Shown here: one piece after another, positions 8,082-36,988 of the stretch
Numbering within the stretch: the stretch's first letter is position 1
How the letters are laid out: every line of letters starts with the position of its first letter
Assembly (NCBI GenBank): GCA_964035545.1
Contig: OZ037769.1
Span: forward strand, 7,366,429 to 7,430,428
DNA length: 64,000 nucleotides
Reading direction: 5' to 3'
Source of the DNA: Bugula neritina
Taxonomy: Eukaryota; Bryozoa; Gymnolaemata; Cheilostomatida; Bugulidae
Made by a program: the position numbers and the translations under genes
Notes under the pieces: generated by a model
Databases searched by the model: none
What the model saw: the letters and a program-made list of their open reading frames with translations, nothing else
What the model was told of the DNA's origin: nothing

Positions 8082-11008
8082 ACCTCACAGTGCAAGCTAA
8101 AACTGCAACCAATAACAGCATGCACGAAACAAAACAACAACTATTATGATGGTATAAGCAGAACACAAACTACAAAAATATGTATAGATAGCACAGGCAA
8201 GATCACCATTAAAATACTATGTAACCTTTTTTAATTTTGCTAAGCTAAAAAATTTAGTATTACTATTAACTTACTATATGACTATACATTATTGTAATTT
8301 TAGTTTTTTAGGCATTAAATCCATTTGTTAATACATTTTATCACAATCCTTATAATAATCATATCATAAATTGATAAATCAAAATCAGTCACCACTATCA
8401 CCACCTCGGATAGCATTTGTTCATTACTTAAGTGTCAATTAAAATCAACTTGAAGAAATAACACGATAAGGTAGAGTTGATGTTATTAAAAAAAATTTAA
8501 TGTAATTATATTAATGCTTATACTGATAGTTATTGTGCCATGTACTGATCCCGTGGTTTGCTTATAGTTATTATTACTATAAAATGTAATATAATTTATT
8601 TTTAACTATAGTAATAGTTTTACTTTTACTAATAGACATACTCATAGTAATACAAACAATCATACTCATACTGTATAACTATAATCATTAATCCCTTAAT
8701 GTTACTATGTATTATATTAATTATTGCTATTACTATTACTAATATATCTACAATATTAATAGTTATAATAATAGAATACTCAATTGATGATTAGCAAAAC
8801 TAAATGTAATAGCAATACTAATAGTAATAATAATACTGACACTACAAATACAATAGTAACTATAAGCCATAACGACAGTGATATTAATTATAACATAAAC
8901 ATTGACTTATTTAGTGATTGGCTATACTTATACTTATAGGACTAGGACTAAGTTACTCACCAACTTTAAGTATACCATCACTATTCAGTTTGAGTTTCAC
9001 TATGACTATCATATCATTAATATTATCCCTATGCTGGGGCATGTGGCTGTGCGTTTTAATTAATACCCGTACTGTAAGTTTAGTGTAAGTCAAGATGTAC
9101 TATTACTATTATCTATAGCTTGGTGTAGGATACACCACTTAATTACTAAGGTTAAACTCATACTCATACTGTCATAGTATAAGTTAAAGTAACTTTAAGT
9201 GACTATAAGTATAACTGTAACATTAACTATAATTACTAATAGTAGGTAATAGTAATAGTAATATAACTATAGTATAACTATAAGTGTAACTATAAGCATA
9301 CTATTAGTATTATCATTATCATTAACTTTAAGTGAGTTTAACTAAATCAGTGATACTTATAGTTATACTAATACTAATTGTAAATGCAATTGACAATTGG
9401 CATTGCATAAAAATAAACTTTAATTCACTAAAACTTTAAGCCTAAGACTCAGCCTGAGACAGAATAAGACACTAGTAGTACTACTAGTATCTAAAATATA
9501 GTACTAGTACTATTAGTACTAGTACTAATAGTAAATGTAATACTAATAGTAATACTTCGATACTTACTTCGATACTTCGACTTTAGCACACGCTAGATCA
9601 CCATAAGGCGCAAGAGGCGTGCCTCAGCAGCTTGTTACAATACATTTGACATAGAATTATAACTGTATTTGCATACATTATGCATTTTAGATTTGGTAAT
9701 TGTAGTACCTTTCAGGTTATCATTTATCAAGTATTTAGGGAGTTCCAATTCTTAGGTCTCTAATAGTGCGCGGTAGGAAGCTGTTATGATATGCTGTGCA
9801 CATGGCAGATATCGCAGTTGGTATTCCGTTAGAGGCAGCCCTCGTGGTAACCGTAGCGGTTGACTTGTCCCTTGTCAGTTCAGTGTAGCTGGAAGATACT
9901 AATACTAATAGTAATACTTATACTACTACTACTAGTAGTAGTAGTAGCATTAGTAGTACTCAACTAGTTCTAGATAGTAACAGTAACACTAACACTACTG
10001 AGTACTGAGTAAGACTAACTCTAAGAGTAAGACTAAGAGTCAAAATGAGAATCAGAATGAGAATGTAAATTGTAATCAGTAATTCAAACTGAAACTGTAA
10101 CTCAGCAAGATAAAAATTAATCCTCAATCAATACTATTATTATTAATGAATACTAATTATCAACTAGTATTACTGATAGCAATTAGTATTACTAATTAGC
10201 AATTACCATCAGAGTTCAGTAAATGTAATTAATAATTACTAATTACTAATTAGTGATTACTAACAAGAACGTTTGTGGACGATCTAATTCTATGCGAGTG
10301 TCAAGGTTTAAAACACTATAAACTAGGATTTGTTGCGATCTCAACGCTATTTCATGGTTGGACCTGCAATACAGCCGGTTAAAACAAGCTAATATCTTTG
10401 CCCCGTATCATATGTCAAGGCTAAGCTAACATAGCCTTTGTTACTAATTACGTAATATTGTGAAATGTAAAGAAATTGGTTTTTAAAGAAAAATTTTTAA
10501 ACTTATGCTAAAACGACTCTCGCATTTCATCAGCATAATTTTTTTTTCCAAATAATTTCAGTGAATGAATTAAATGAAGAGAGAGAAAGTACAGCGTGTG
10601 CAGTCATTATCATCGTTTAAATCCTTAGTATCTCTCCACTCAATCTATTTCTCTGTTTTCACCATCACTGGGAAGCCTTGAGTCTTGTAATTTTTTGTTT
10701 AAGTTTAAACTTTGAGCTTAAATTCAATTTAGGCTTGACTTATTTTTAAACTTAAAGTTTAAGTTGTCTTATACGTATACTTATAGTTATAGTAAGTTAT
10801 AGTTATACTTACAGTTATTAACTAGTAACTATAACTATAAGTAACTTATAGTTATAGTTACCTGTCGATAACTGTCGATGCTATTTCCACACTGGACCTC
10901 CCTAGAGGGAAGAAGGGGTGTGCCTCATATAAAAAACTAAGTTGTCAGTACTTTGACAGTAGTCTAAAAAGTGTTAACATTCTTGTGCAGATTAACTTAA
11001 CAGGCTAA
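8082..11008. other. AT-rich low-complexity intergenic DNA
   Basis: No gene seen. From about 8230 the sequence is dominated by imperfect short motifs built from TAGTAA, ACTATA and TAATAC and their complements, including palindromic blocks such as 9466-9540 and 9918-9960 (ctactactactagtagtagtag type). Islands of ordinary complexity lie at about 9580-9900 and 10270-10700. The part nearest 11008 may be 3' untranslated sequence of the LINE fragment. Confidence 0.6.
10788..10862. repeat. Palindromic TATAG/CTATA array
   Basis: Runs of agttatag on one side and ctataact on the other form a long imperfect inverted repeat that could fold as a hairpin. It belongs to the same low-complexity family as the surrounding region. 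Confidence 0.6.
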
Positions 11009-11703
11009 CTAGCCTGTCTGTGTGTGATCAGTGCTGATCCTCATATCTCTTATTGTTCTTGGGAGAAAACTATAAAAATACCCATTCCTGTTCAATCTCA
11101 CTGATCTGGGAAATCCTGAAACCTGAGACCGAGTCTGTACAGTGCTTGTGGTCCGCTGATCTAGAAAATCATCATAGGCAGTACTCAGAGTTGGATGTAG
11201 TTCTTCCTTAGACAATATTTTTAGGAGAAAGCTGATGCGTCGGTTTTTCCTCCTTAGATCAAGCGGCTCCAAACACAGCTTTTTCATCTCCTCCCCAATA
11301 TCAGTTCTTCCTTTGCTGTTAGAGATAAAACGCACAGCATCTGTTTGAACATTCTCCATTATACTTATATGATTTTTGCTAGATGGGTCCCAGGCTGCAC
11401 TGGCATATTCCAAGTGTAGAAGACAGAGGGCTTTGTAGGCAATAAGCGTTGCTCTCCTGGGGGCCCAGTAGAGTGCACGTTTTATCATACCTAATTGCCG
11501 TTTTGCAACAAGAACCTTTTTTAGGATGTGTTGGTCAAATTTACAGTCTGATTGCAGTGTTACACCAAGGTATTTGGTTGAGTCAACATGATCCAACACT
11601 GATCCACTGAGCTTGTATTGGGAAGTGTCGGTCTTAGGGTTAAAGCTGATTATCTTGCTCTTGGGGATGTTAAATGACATTCCCCACTTATTCGCCCAAG
11701 TAC
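11009..11703 (-). pseudogene. LINE (CR1/Jockey-like) reverse transcriptase fragment
   Basis: A 223-codon frame on the minus strand matches the C-terminal end of non-LTR reverse transcriptases: a KWGMSFN block just upstream, KYLGVTLQSD, YKALCLLHLEYASAAWDP, and the typical ending NRNGYFYSFLPRTIRDM. The catalytic core is missing, and the match stops near 11703 where simple repeats begin, so this is a 5'-truncated copy. Sequence down to about 10880 may be its 3' untranslated region. The frame itself is intact, suggesting modest age. It differs from the LINE at 57765-59080 in sequence and is probably another family. Confidence 0.85.
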
Positions 11704-13571
11704 TAAGTTAATGTTATACTAATACTTATAGATTATAAATATAATTATATTTATAATTATAATAAAAATTAAAATAAAACTAAAAGTAATCAACGTCAAG
11801 TCAATAAGTATAACATTAACTATAACTAATAGTAATACTTAGTCTTACTCTTACAATTGCTGAGTCTTAGTCTTACAGTTAAACTTCATAACTTATAGAC
11901 AATAACTATAAGACATATAGTTATAACTTATATTTGCAATACTTTGTTTTTATTAATTATACTTAATATTATAGTCTATAGATTATAGTTATACTTATAG
12001 TGCTAGAGTAATGGACTAAAACTCAGTCTCATGTCAGTGACCTATAGCCCATATTTATAGGCATAGCAGTACCCGTAGGCTAAAGCCATAGGATTAGGTC
12101 TAGGCCACAGGGCAGCAGTTAAATTCATGGAGTGATAATGTGGGTCAAGGTGTTCATGCCAGTGCTAAGTCGCAATGGGTTTAACTTGTTTTAAACTGAT
12201 CGTAATAACTTGAGGATGAAGCATTAAATATCACTATCAGTATGAATATGAAACTGAATGTTTATAATTGAAAATGAATATGATAATAATCATTATAATA
12301 ATCATATTGTTACAGCTATCGAAATTGGAGTACAGCATTTAATTTAGACCCATTGATTTGAGTCGGCTGCTCATTTTATTAGCAACCGATATTTTTTGTA
12401 ACCGTGAGAGCATAATCATGATGATATCAATTATCATGCTGTTGCAGGTAGCGGTAGTCTTAGTGAAATTAGGTCTAAACAATTTTTCTAGCTTAAAGTA
12501 GACTTTGTTCACCTGGTCACAGTACCAAGGGCCCGTCAGTAAGATGAGTGATTCTCCATTAACTGGCAATCTTGCATGGATGAGGTCTTATACATTTTAA
12601 ATCGTGATCCTGGTGACCTGACAGAGTAAATTACAAAGCTTTACGAAAACTATAGAATATGATTATAATTATACTATACTGCAGAATAAAAATATTTTTA
12701 CTGTAGTCTGTAGAAATTATATTGAAATGCCGGCAAGCGTCTTGCATACAATATGCAATAGTATACAAAGACTCACAAGAAATTGCATTTTATAATACTA
12801 AAAGTAGAAATGTTGTACTGTAAAATTACTGGTCCTCACAAATAGTGCTTTATAAAATTAAATTAGATGTTTTTTGTTATTAATTGGGCGAATGGCAGGT
12901 TATAAAACTGTTTATCATGATATCAACAGTAATATTGTCACCAGTAGCTATTCATAGACCACAAAGTTTGTACAATATCTGATTTTTTTTTAACAAGTTG
13001 GTTAAAAGTAAAATTATGTATGGCATATATACTACTAATTAAGGACATATGTTGACACCAAATTTGACTAATAACATATTGATAAAGCAAGTTGCAAAGC
13101 TGTTAAAAGTCTAATCAGCTTAACTAAATCAAGTCATGCTTCTAATAATTTTTTTAATAAATCTGGGAAAAACATATGCCATTTTAAATTAAGTTAATTT
13201 CACTCACAAGTCTTTTCATCCAATCAATAAATGTGTTTGTGACTATCATTTAACCATTTACATAGTTTTATTAAAATTCTGTAAGCAATTAATTTTAATA
13301 CATTTGAAGATTACTTTTAGTAGTATTTTAATATAAGTTATTTTGCAGTTGAAATCATAAAGATTAACATTGATTGCTTTAATTCAAGTATTTTATAACT
13401 TGTATTGTTCAAATCAGTTTCGTAATCAAATTTGTCATTGACTTCCATTTTTCTCCTATGTAAGTTATGTTATTGTCAAATTGTACTTCAATTGCTCTTG
13501 TAGTGTTAAAAGTACCTGTATGCCAAATGCATTTCATATTCACACCCGCTAGTTTTCATTGTACCCTTTAG
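11704..13571. other. Intergenic, no gene recognised
   Basis: AT-rich flank upstream of CPS. 11704-12050 continues the TAGTTATA-type low-complexity sequence. 12050-13550 is ordinary AT-rich sequence with only short frames and no family resemblance. The CPS promoter should lie here or further upstream, but I see no convincing element. Confidence 0.5.
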
Positions 13572-13582
13572 GTACTTCAACG

Positions 13583-31210
<17,628 letters not shown>

Positions 31211-32643
31211 GTCAATGTAATTGTGTTTCATAAATGGGGTTCACCCATTTGTTATACTTTTTTTGTGAAATAGATAGATTAGACATTGCATTTAAAGAGC
31301 ATAGTTGTTTCATGAATGAATGATATGCAGCTGTGTTTTATTAAAAGTCGTTTGTATCAAAAATATGCAAAACTAGTCTTACTGTCTAGTGGGTTATATT
31401 TTCTACTTTATATTATACATCTGTTCAAATTACTCTAATCAAGATCGAGTCTTTCTTCTCTAAATATTAAGTCTGCTTGCTTACGCAGTTATGAAATCTC
31501 AGTTTTACTTGTCTCTCTCAACTGTAGAATCTCATGTAATTTTTTTTACAGTAATTTTGCTTTTTATGTGTTTTTATACAAGTCTACTGTCTACAATAAA
31601 ATTTCTACATTTGTGATTGTGATGCTAAACTATGCATCTAAACTCATAAAGTGAATAGATTATGGCATATATAAACAGGCAGTAATTGATAATTATATGG
31701 CATTTAAAATACCTTACCTTATATGAGTGGGATTGTTGAACATGCTTAGTAGAATTTAATTGATAACCAAGACCTGGACTGCAATCCCTTTAGCAAAAAG
31801 GTGTTGGTAACAATAAATTAAAATTGAAATATCCATCAATTGTAAAAAGTTCAGTATGATGCTTAACTATAAATTTGGTTGACATAATAATTCTATTCCT
31901 ATTTTGTCATTCCGATCATGTTTTTTGTAGGACATTTTACATACATGCAGTTGAGCTGTATTGGTTATATTTGAAACAAATATTGCTATCAACACAAAAC
32001 ACACACATGTTGTTATATAATGCCTTTCTGTGTAATAATTTCCAGACAAAATTTGCGTACCCAAAACAACACGCTACATCCAACTGGGCTTGCTAGAATA
32101 CATATATATATATATATATATATATAGAAACTAAACTACACCATTTTCATCAGTTAGTTAAAAGTTTGTATAGATATCTTTGACTTACAATTATATTTGA
32201 AAATTCAATAATGTTTTTTTAATCACGCCTGTGTAATGGACCATCATTGATAATCTATAATAATCAATTTTGCTATTGCAGGTTATCTCTCACTCTTAGG
32301 AATTACCAATATTAATTATTACAAATTCAATTTGGAGAAATAATTCTATAAGTATTGCTATAATAATCATCATTTAGGTGCAGTATTTTCAAGTTGCTAG
32401 TAATACTTATAGTGCAACTATATTGCAAGATAATTTTTATACATCAAAATATAAACTAAAAGTATAAAGAAGTTAATATTACGTGACTTTCAATAAATAC
32501 TGCTGTACCTGTTGTGAATGTTTATTTTATGCAATGAAATATGGAGTTATCGCTTAATGGTTTTCTGATAACAACTTGGTCTGCCAGTTAGCCTTAGCTT
32601 CAGAACATCAAAATCGCAGTCTCCTATTACGCTGACTGAAATT
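31211..32643. other. CPS 3' flank, no gene seen
   Basis: 3' untranslated region of CPS with AATAAA at 31595-31600, then AT-rich intergenic DNA. A (TA)n tract lies at 32102-32126. No other feature recognised. Confidence 0.6.
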
Positions 32644-32799
32644 GTTTTATAAGCTGCTTCGAGTTAGGAGTGACGAAGTGCAGTAGCTTGAGATTCTCAA
32701 AATTAAAGTTGAGGATTTAAGTTTGAACTTGGAACTCTAAACTCAAGAATCCCAATCTATTGCACTCAATCATCCCCAACTCGGAGCTGCTTATAGAAC
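32644..32799. mobile_element. Hairpin MITE, copy 2
   Basis: Left end gttttataagctgcttcgag; right end is its inverse (ctcggagctgcttatagaac). Both arms continue inward (gtgcagtagcttgagattct and its partner), giving an almost complete palindrome. Intergenic, between CPS and AE. Confidence 0.85.
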
Positions 32800-33443
32800 A
32801 ACTCCAGAGAAATTGGATATATTCCAAGTGCTATTGTCGACCATAGGACCGTGTACACTTTATTCATTAACTTTTAGTTGACTTTTCATTAATTCTGTGT
32901 AAGGATTTTGCTTTTCACTGCAATTTCTAAAGTCTCTGTGAGTGTAAAATGATTTTTCTGACGAATATTTTATATTTAGCAGTTACTTTCGAGCTGTAAA
33001 ATATAAGCAACAACATTATTAATAATGATTTAGATTAATATTATCAATCATCAAATGATCAATGTTTTGAAGTTCGATGATTTTCATTTTAATTTTTTAA
33101 ATAAAATTCAAATTGTTCTATATCAATATGTAATAGTTATACAGAGTGATAGTCAATTTTATATTATACAATAGTTAATAATACCACTAATACTAATAGT
33201 TATAGATAATCATTTTAAGTTAATGTTATAAATTTAAAAGTAAAGATACTGATAAAGTGATATTGATAACATATTAATATTCATATTGATATTGTCATTG
33301 ATATTGAATTTGATGATCTAAATCATAATTTAAGTATTTCTCTTAGTATTACTATTACTATTAGTATTTCATTTAATTTTACTATCCCCATAATTATGAT
33401 ATTGATAGTGGTTAAATTTAATAATATTTCTTTTATTTTAATT
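32800..33443. other. AT-rich intergenic DNA
   Basis: No gene or repeat family recognised. 33160-33440 is low-complexity sequence of the TAATACTA/TTAGTATT kind also seen at 8230-12050. Confidence 0.5.
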
Positions 33444-33461
33444 ATTAAATTCGATTATGAT

Positions 33462-33678
33462 GGGAGCAGCCGTGGTCTAGGGGTTAGAGCGTTCGCTTAG
33501 TCAGCACAAAGTCCTGGGTTCGAGCCCTGACAAAGGCCATTGGTGATGTTAGGAAGAGCATCCAGTCATAATTGCTCCTGTGCCTCATCTAAATAAGTCC
33601 TTAGCCCGCTTTAACAAAAACTCTTTCCATCAACTTCAAGGGTTTCTCACAGGGATAGCGACTATCAACTTGCGTGAG
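33462..33678 (+). mobile_element. tRNA-derived SINE, copy 1, with perfect target duplication
   Basis: 217 bp flanked by a perfect 18-bp direct repeat attaaattcgattatgat (33444-33461 and 33679-33696). The head is tRNA-like: an A-box region tggtctaggggttagagcg and a B box gggttcgagccc, spaced as in a tRNA gene, giving an internal Pol III promoter. The body (ggtgatgttaggaagagcat) resembles conserved central domains of SINEs known from molluscs and other invertebrates, as far as I recall. The perfect duplication points to a recent insertion. Confidence 0.93.
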
Positions 33679-33910
33679 ATTAAATTCGATTATGATAATC
33701 ATATTTATAATAAATTTAATTATAGTGTTTAAATTTTATCACTTGTAAGTTGTATTTATTATAAAACTTAATATTTAATAATTGTTTACAAATTATGTTA
33801 TAGAATTATTCATCAGTAAAGGTCATTTTCATTTTGATTTAGTTTTACTAAAAGTAAATCTAATATCTAATAATAGTATAATACTAATAGAATTAATGTA
33901 TTTTTACTAT

Positions 33911-34269
33911 TGTAATGGCTCATGGACCTTCGAAGGGGGACCCATCGTTTCCCCTTCTCTACTACTAATGCATATCTAGTCATGGCGTTTCTCTTGTATT
34001 CCCCGTCATGTTGAACTATGTCTAACTCCCAACCAACATCGAGGTAAACACGTGGATCAGAGATGAGAGGACAGGGTTTCCCGACGGACAGTTACAACCG
34101 CCTAGGCTAGAACGACAGACCTGTTTTCTTCTACTCTGATATCCTTCTTGTTTATGCTACTGATGTAATCCTTTTCTTATATTTGTATATCTTCGTTTAA
34201 ATAAAGTATTCTCACGTTGGCACTTGGTGAGGTTATTGCACTGCATTCTGATAGTTGAAAACTATAACA
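33911..34269 (+). mobile_element. Solo LTR
   Basis: 359 bp beginning TGTAATGG and ending ATAACA, flanked by a 4-bp direct repeat ctat (33907-33910 and 34270-34273). It contains an AATAAA near 34200 (gtttaaataaagtattctca), as expected of an LTR polyadenylation signal. It differs from the Gypsy LTR at 4054-4331. No internal region is attached, so it is probably left from recombination between the two LTRs of a provirus-like copy. Confidence 0.72.
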
Positions 34270-34319
34270 CTATTCGGTTTTACAAACTTTAATCTATGCC
34301 TTAAGTTTGTGGTCTATAG

Positions 34320-34644
34320 CAAGGGTGTCCAACCTTTTCTAGAGTGAGAGCCAATAAAAGGGAATATTTTGTGGTGAGGGCTACATTGGAAATGTTGTTT
34401 AGCTCTGGGGGCTGCACAAGTTACTTTATCCCAGATTCTTATGAATCGTTACACAAGAAAGTCCCAATAGTTACTGCAGGCTGAATCTTTTGTAACATGT
34501 GTATAAATAAGACATTTAAAAGGTAGTTTTTCACTCTAATTCATGTATATTGTGTCAAAAAAAATTAGTTTTATGCCTTTGAAGGTCACATAAATGTAGG
34601 CTGGGGCCACATCCGGCCCTGGGGCCACCTATTGGACAGCCCTG
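34320..34644. mobile_element. hAT-like MITE, copy 1
   Basis: 325 bp with terminal inverted repeats (left caagggtgtccaacc, right ttggacagccctg) and an 8-bp target duplication with one mismatch (gtctatag at 34312-34319, gtttatag at 34645-34652). Eight-bp duplications and CAGGG-TGTCCAA ends are typical of hAT transposons. No transposase frame, so non-autonomous. Confidence 0.9.
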
Positions 34645-34652
34645 GTTTATAG

Positions 34653-36960
34653 AGTTAGACTATACTCTAACTCTATAAATTATACTCAAATTAAGTAACT
34701 ATAAGTAATAACTGTAAGCAATACTAAGTCTAATGGAGTGATGGTAATACTAAAAGTAAATCTAATACTAATAGTGAAGTAGTGATTAACCAATGATTAT
34801 AGTTATAATATTTAATTATAATAACTATAGTATATAAGTAGGCATAATGTGTATCTTATTAGTTGTCATACAGTGATACACTTACAATTAATTCGTATTG
34901 ATATTGCTATTGCAGTTCATGTTTCATATTCAATTTTATTATTTGATCTGGATATCAAAATCTGGGTTCAAAATTAGGCACCAAATTGACTATAATTTAA
35001 TAAATGGTAATTGTTTTACCAAGTGTGCTGTTTTAAGCCTTTATGAGCAACAAGTTTATTGGTAGTAGCCTATTTTGATTTTATACATCTGAATTTTACT
35101 GGTTGGTAGTACCAGATACTGAGTGCTCATAGAATTTAGTGCTGAAAATGAAATAGTACACTGTTAGCAAAACATCATAAATAAGAGTTGAAAACATAAA
35201 TGAAACTTTTGCACCCACTTAGATTCCCAATAAATAATAGAAAGGCAATAGCAAAACAAGTTAAATAAATTTATATATAAACTTTCAAATTTTGGGGCGA
35301 ACCCTTCCTGAGTATATCCTGTATTTATAAAAAAATAATCCATAATATCAGAAATTTTATTTTCACATAAATTTGACGCTAGTTTAATATATCTAATGTA
35401 TATCCTTAACTATTTATATGGTGTTAACCTACATAAATGCCTGATAAATAATTGAAAAAGCAAGTTTCAAATCAACAAAATGAAAACTATTCAAGTGGTT
35501 GTGTCTTTGACACAATGAATATCACTGTGGCTATTATTTGCATTGGCATAACTATTACTGACACTTTAACATCCTTGTTAGTGCTATTATAAACATAAGC
35601 TCAATATAATAGGACATATAAAAAGCACATATGATTGGTGAAATATACCCTTGCTTTATAAAGTCAATGTATTAAACTTACCAGGATGGAAAGTAGTAAC
35701 TGTTGATATTTTGTATACTCATCCTGATGCAATCACACTGACGGCAATATCCTACTTAAGCATTGATTTGCAACAGTCACTCAAGTATTTTGATTATAAT
35801 CTATGGTTTATTACAATTGTTTTTAGCAATAATATACTGGATTTTAATTTCCTAGTATTATGTAGTGGTATGATATATTCATATAAATACTCTAAAGTCT
35901 AATATTAGTTTTGTTTCAACTTTGTTGTAAATCATCAAGTATTTTAAAATAAACTTCTGAAATTAGTGATCTAGAAGCAAAGTTTATTTTAGCTAACCTT
36001 CTTTACCTTTAATTATGTTTTAGTATTTTTATAAATATGACAAATAAATGAAGGTTTTAAAATTTCTTTGTTCTACTTAAATAGGTATTGTAAACAGAGA
36101 AAATCATGAAAATTCTTGTCTTTTGCTTAATTTTTACATAATAAATTTTGTTCCTACTCTATTGTCATGTGTTCTCGGCTTGATTAACATTTTTAATTAT
36201 TTTTTGTTATTTTTTTTAGGTGTGGAAAAATTTGTCGTTTTATAAAAAAGAAGAGAATGTGTCTACTGCTTGTGAGTTATGCGTTTTATTTTTAATCTTG
36301 AAATGAAAACAATTTAGTCAGACTATGCTAATTCCTTTGATGTTAAATGAGTTGAATTTTATCTGTAACTATAAATGTGTTTCTATTTATTATTCATCAT
36401 AACAACACCAATATTGTTAATTCTGTAATGGTAAATGTAAGCCATAGTCGTTCTGGGCATATTGTTTGCTTAAAAAAATATATGCAACTTTTATTATAAA
36501 ATAAAAACTGAATATATAATACATGTTTATCTGTAAAAATAGGTGTAAGAAAACATACAACAGTTGGCTCAAGTACTGATTAATTATGACTGTGGAATCT
36601 GTTGCTGGTCAAACACTCTACAACTGCTGTTGCCTATTTTCAACAAGTGAATACTCCTGTGATATTACGACTTGAACTGGTAAAAGTTGCAATACCCTAT
36701 TTTCAAATTTCTAAATATTATTGTAAAATGATACAGAAATGACCAGTTCTGCATTTAACACATTTTCATAAATGTTTTTCATAAAAATGTGTTTATTTTG
36801 ACATGAAATTGATTTTCTGGTGCCATTCAGACATTCACAGACAGCTGACTTGCTCTTGAAAGGTCATCTTTGACTCTCCTTACTCTATCAGTGTTTACCT
36901 TGAAGTGTTGAGACTCGCTCATACACTCACTAGATCTTCAGCCTTACTTACTTTACTCTG
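34653..36960. other. Intergenic DNA upstream of the anion exchanger
   Basis: AT-rich sequence with no supported gene. A short frame at 35651-35902 has no family resemblance. The last few hundred bases should include the anion exchanger promoter and 5' untranslated region; no clear core promoter motif is visible. Confidence 0.5.
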
Positions 36961-36988
36961 AAAGAGAGAAGACAGTATATTAGAACCT

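Noticed and set aside
12339-12569. 76-codon minus-strand frame
   Set aside because: No recognisable family, no splice or promoter context; the surrounding sequence is ordinary AT-rich intergenic DNA.
31867-32096. Short overlapping frames on both strands
   Set aside because: Chance frames in AT-rich DNA; no homology or conserved features seen.
33471-33540. Possible tRNA gene
   Set aside because: A and B boxes are present, but the stems do not close into a cloverleaf and the sequence continues into a SINE body with a target duplication.
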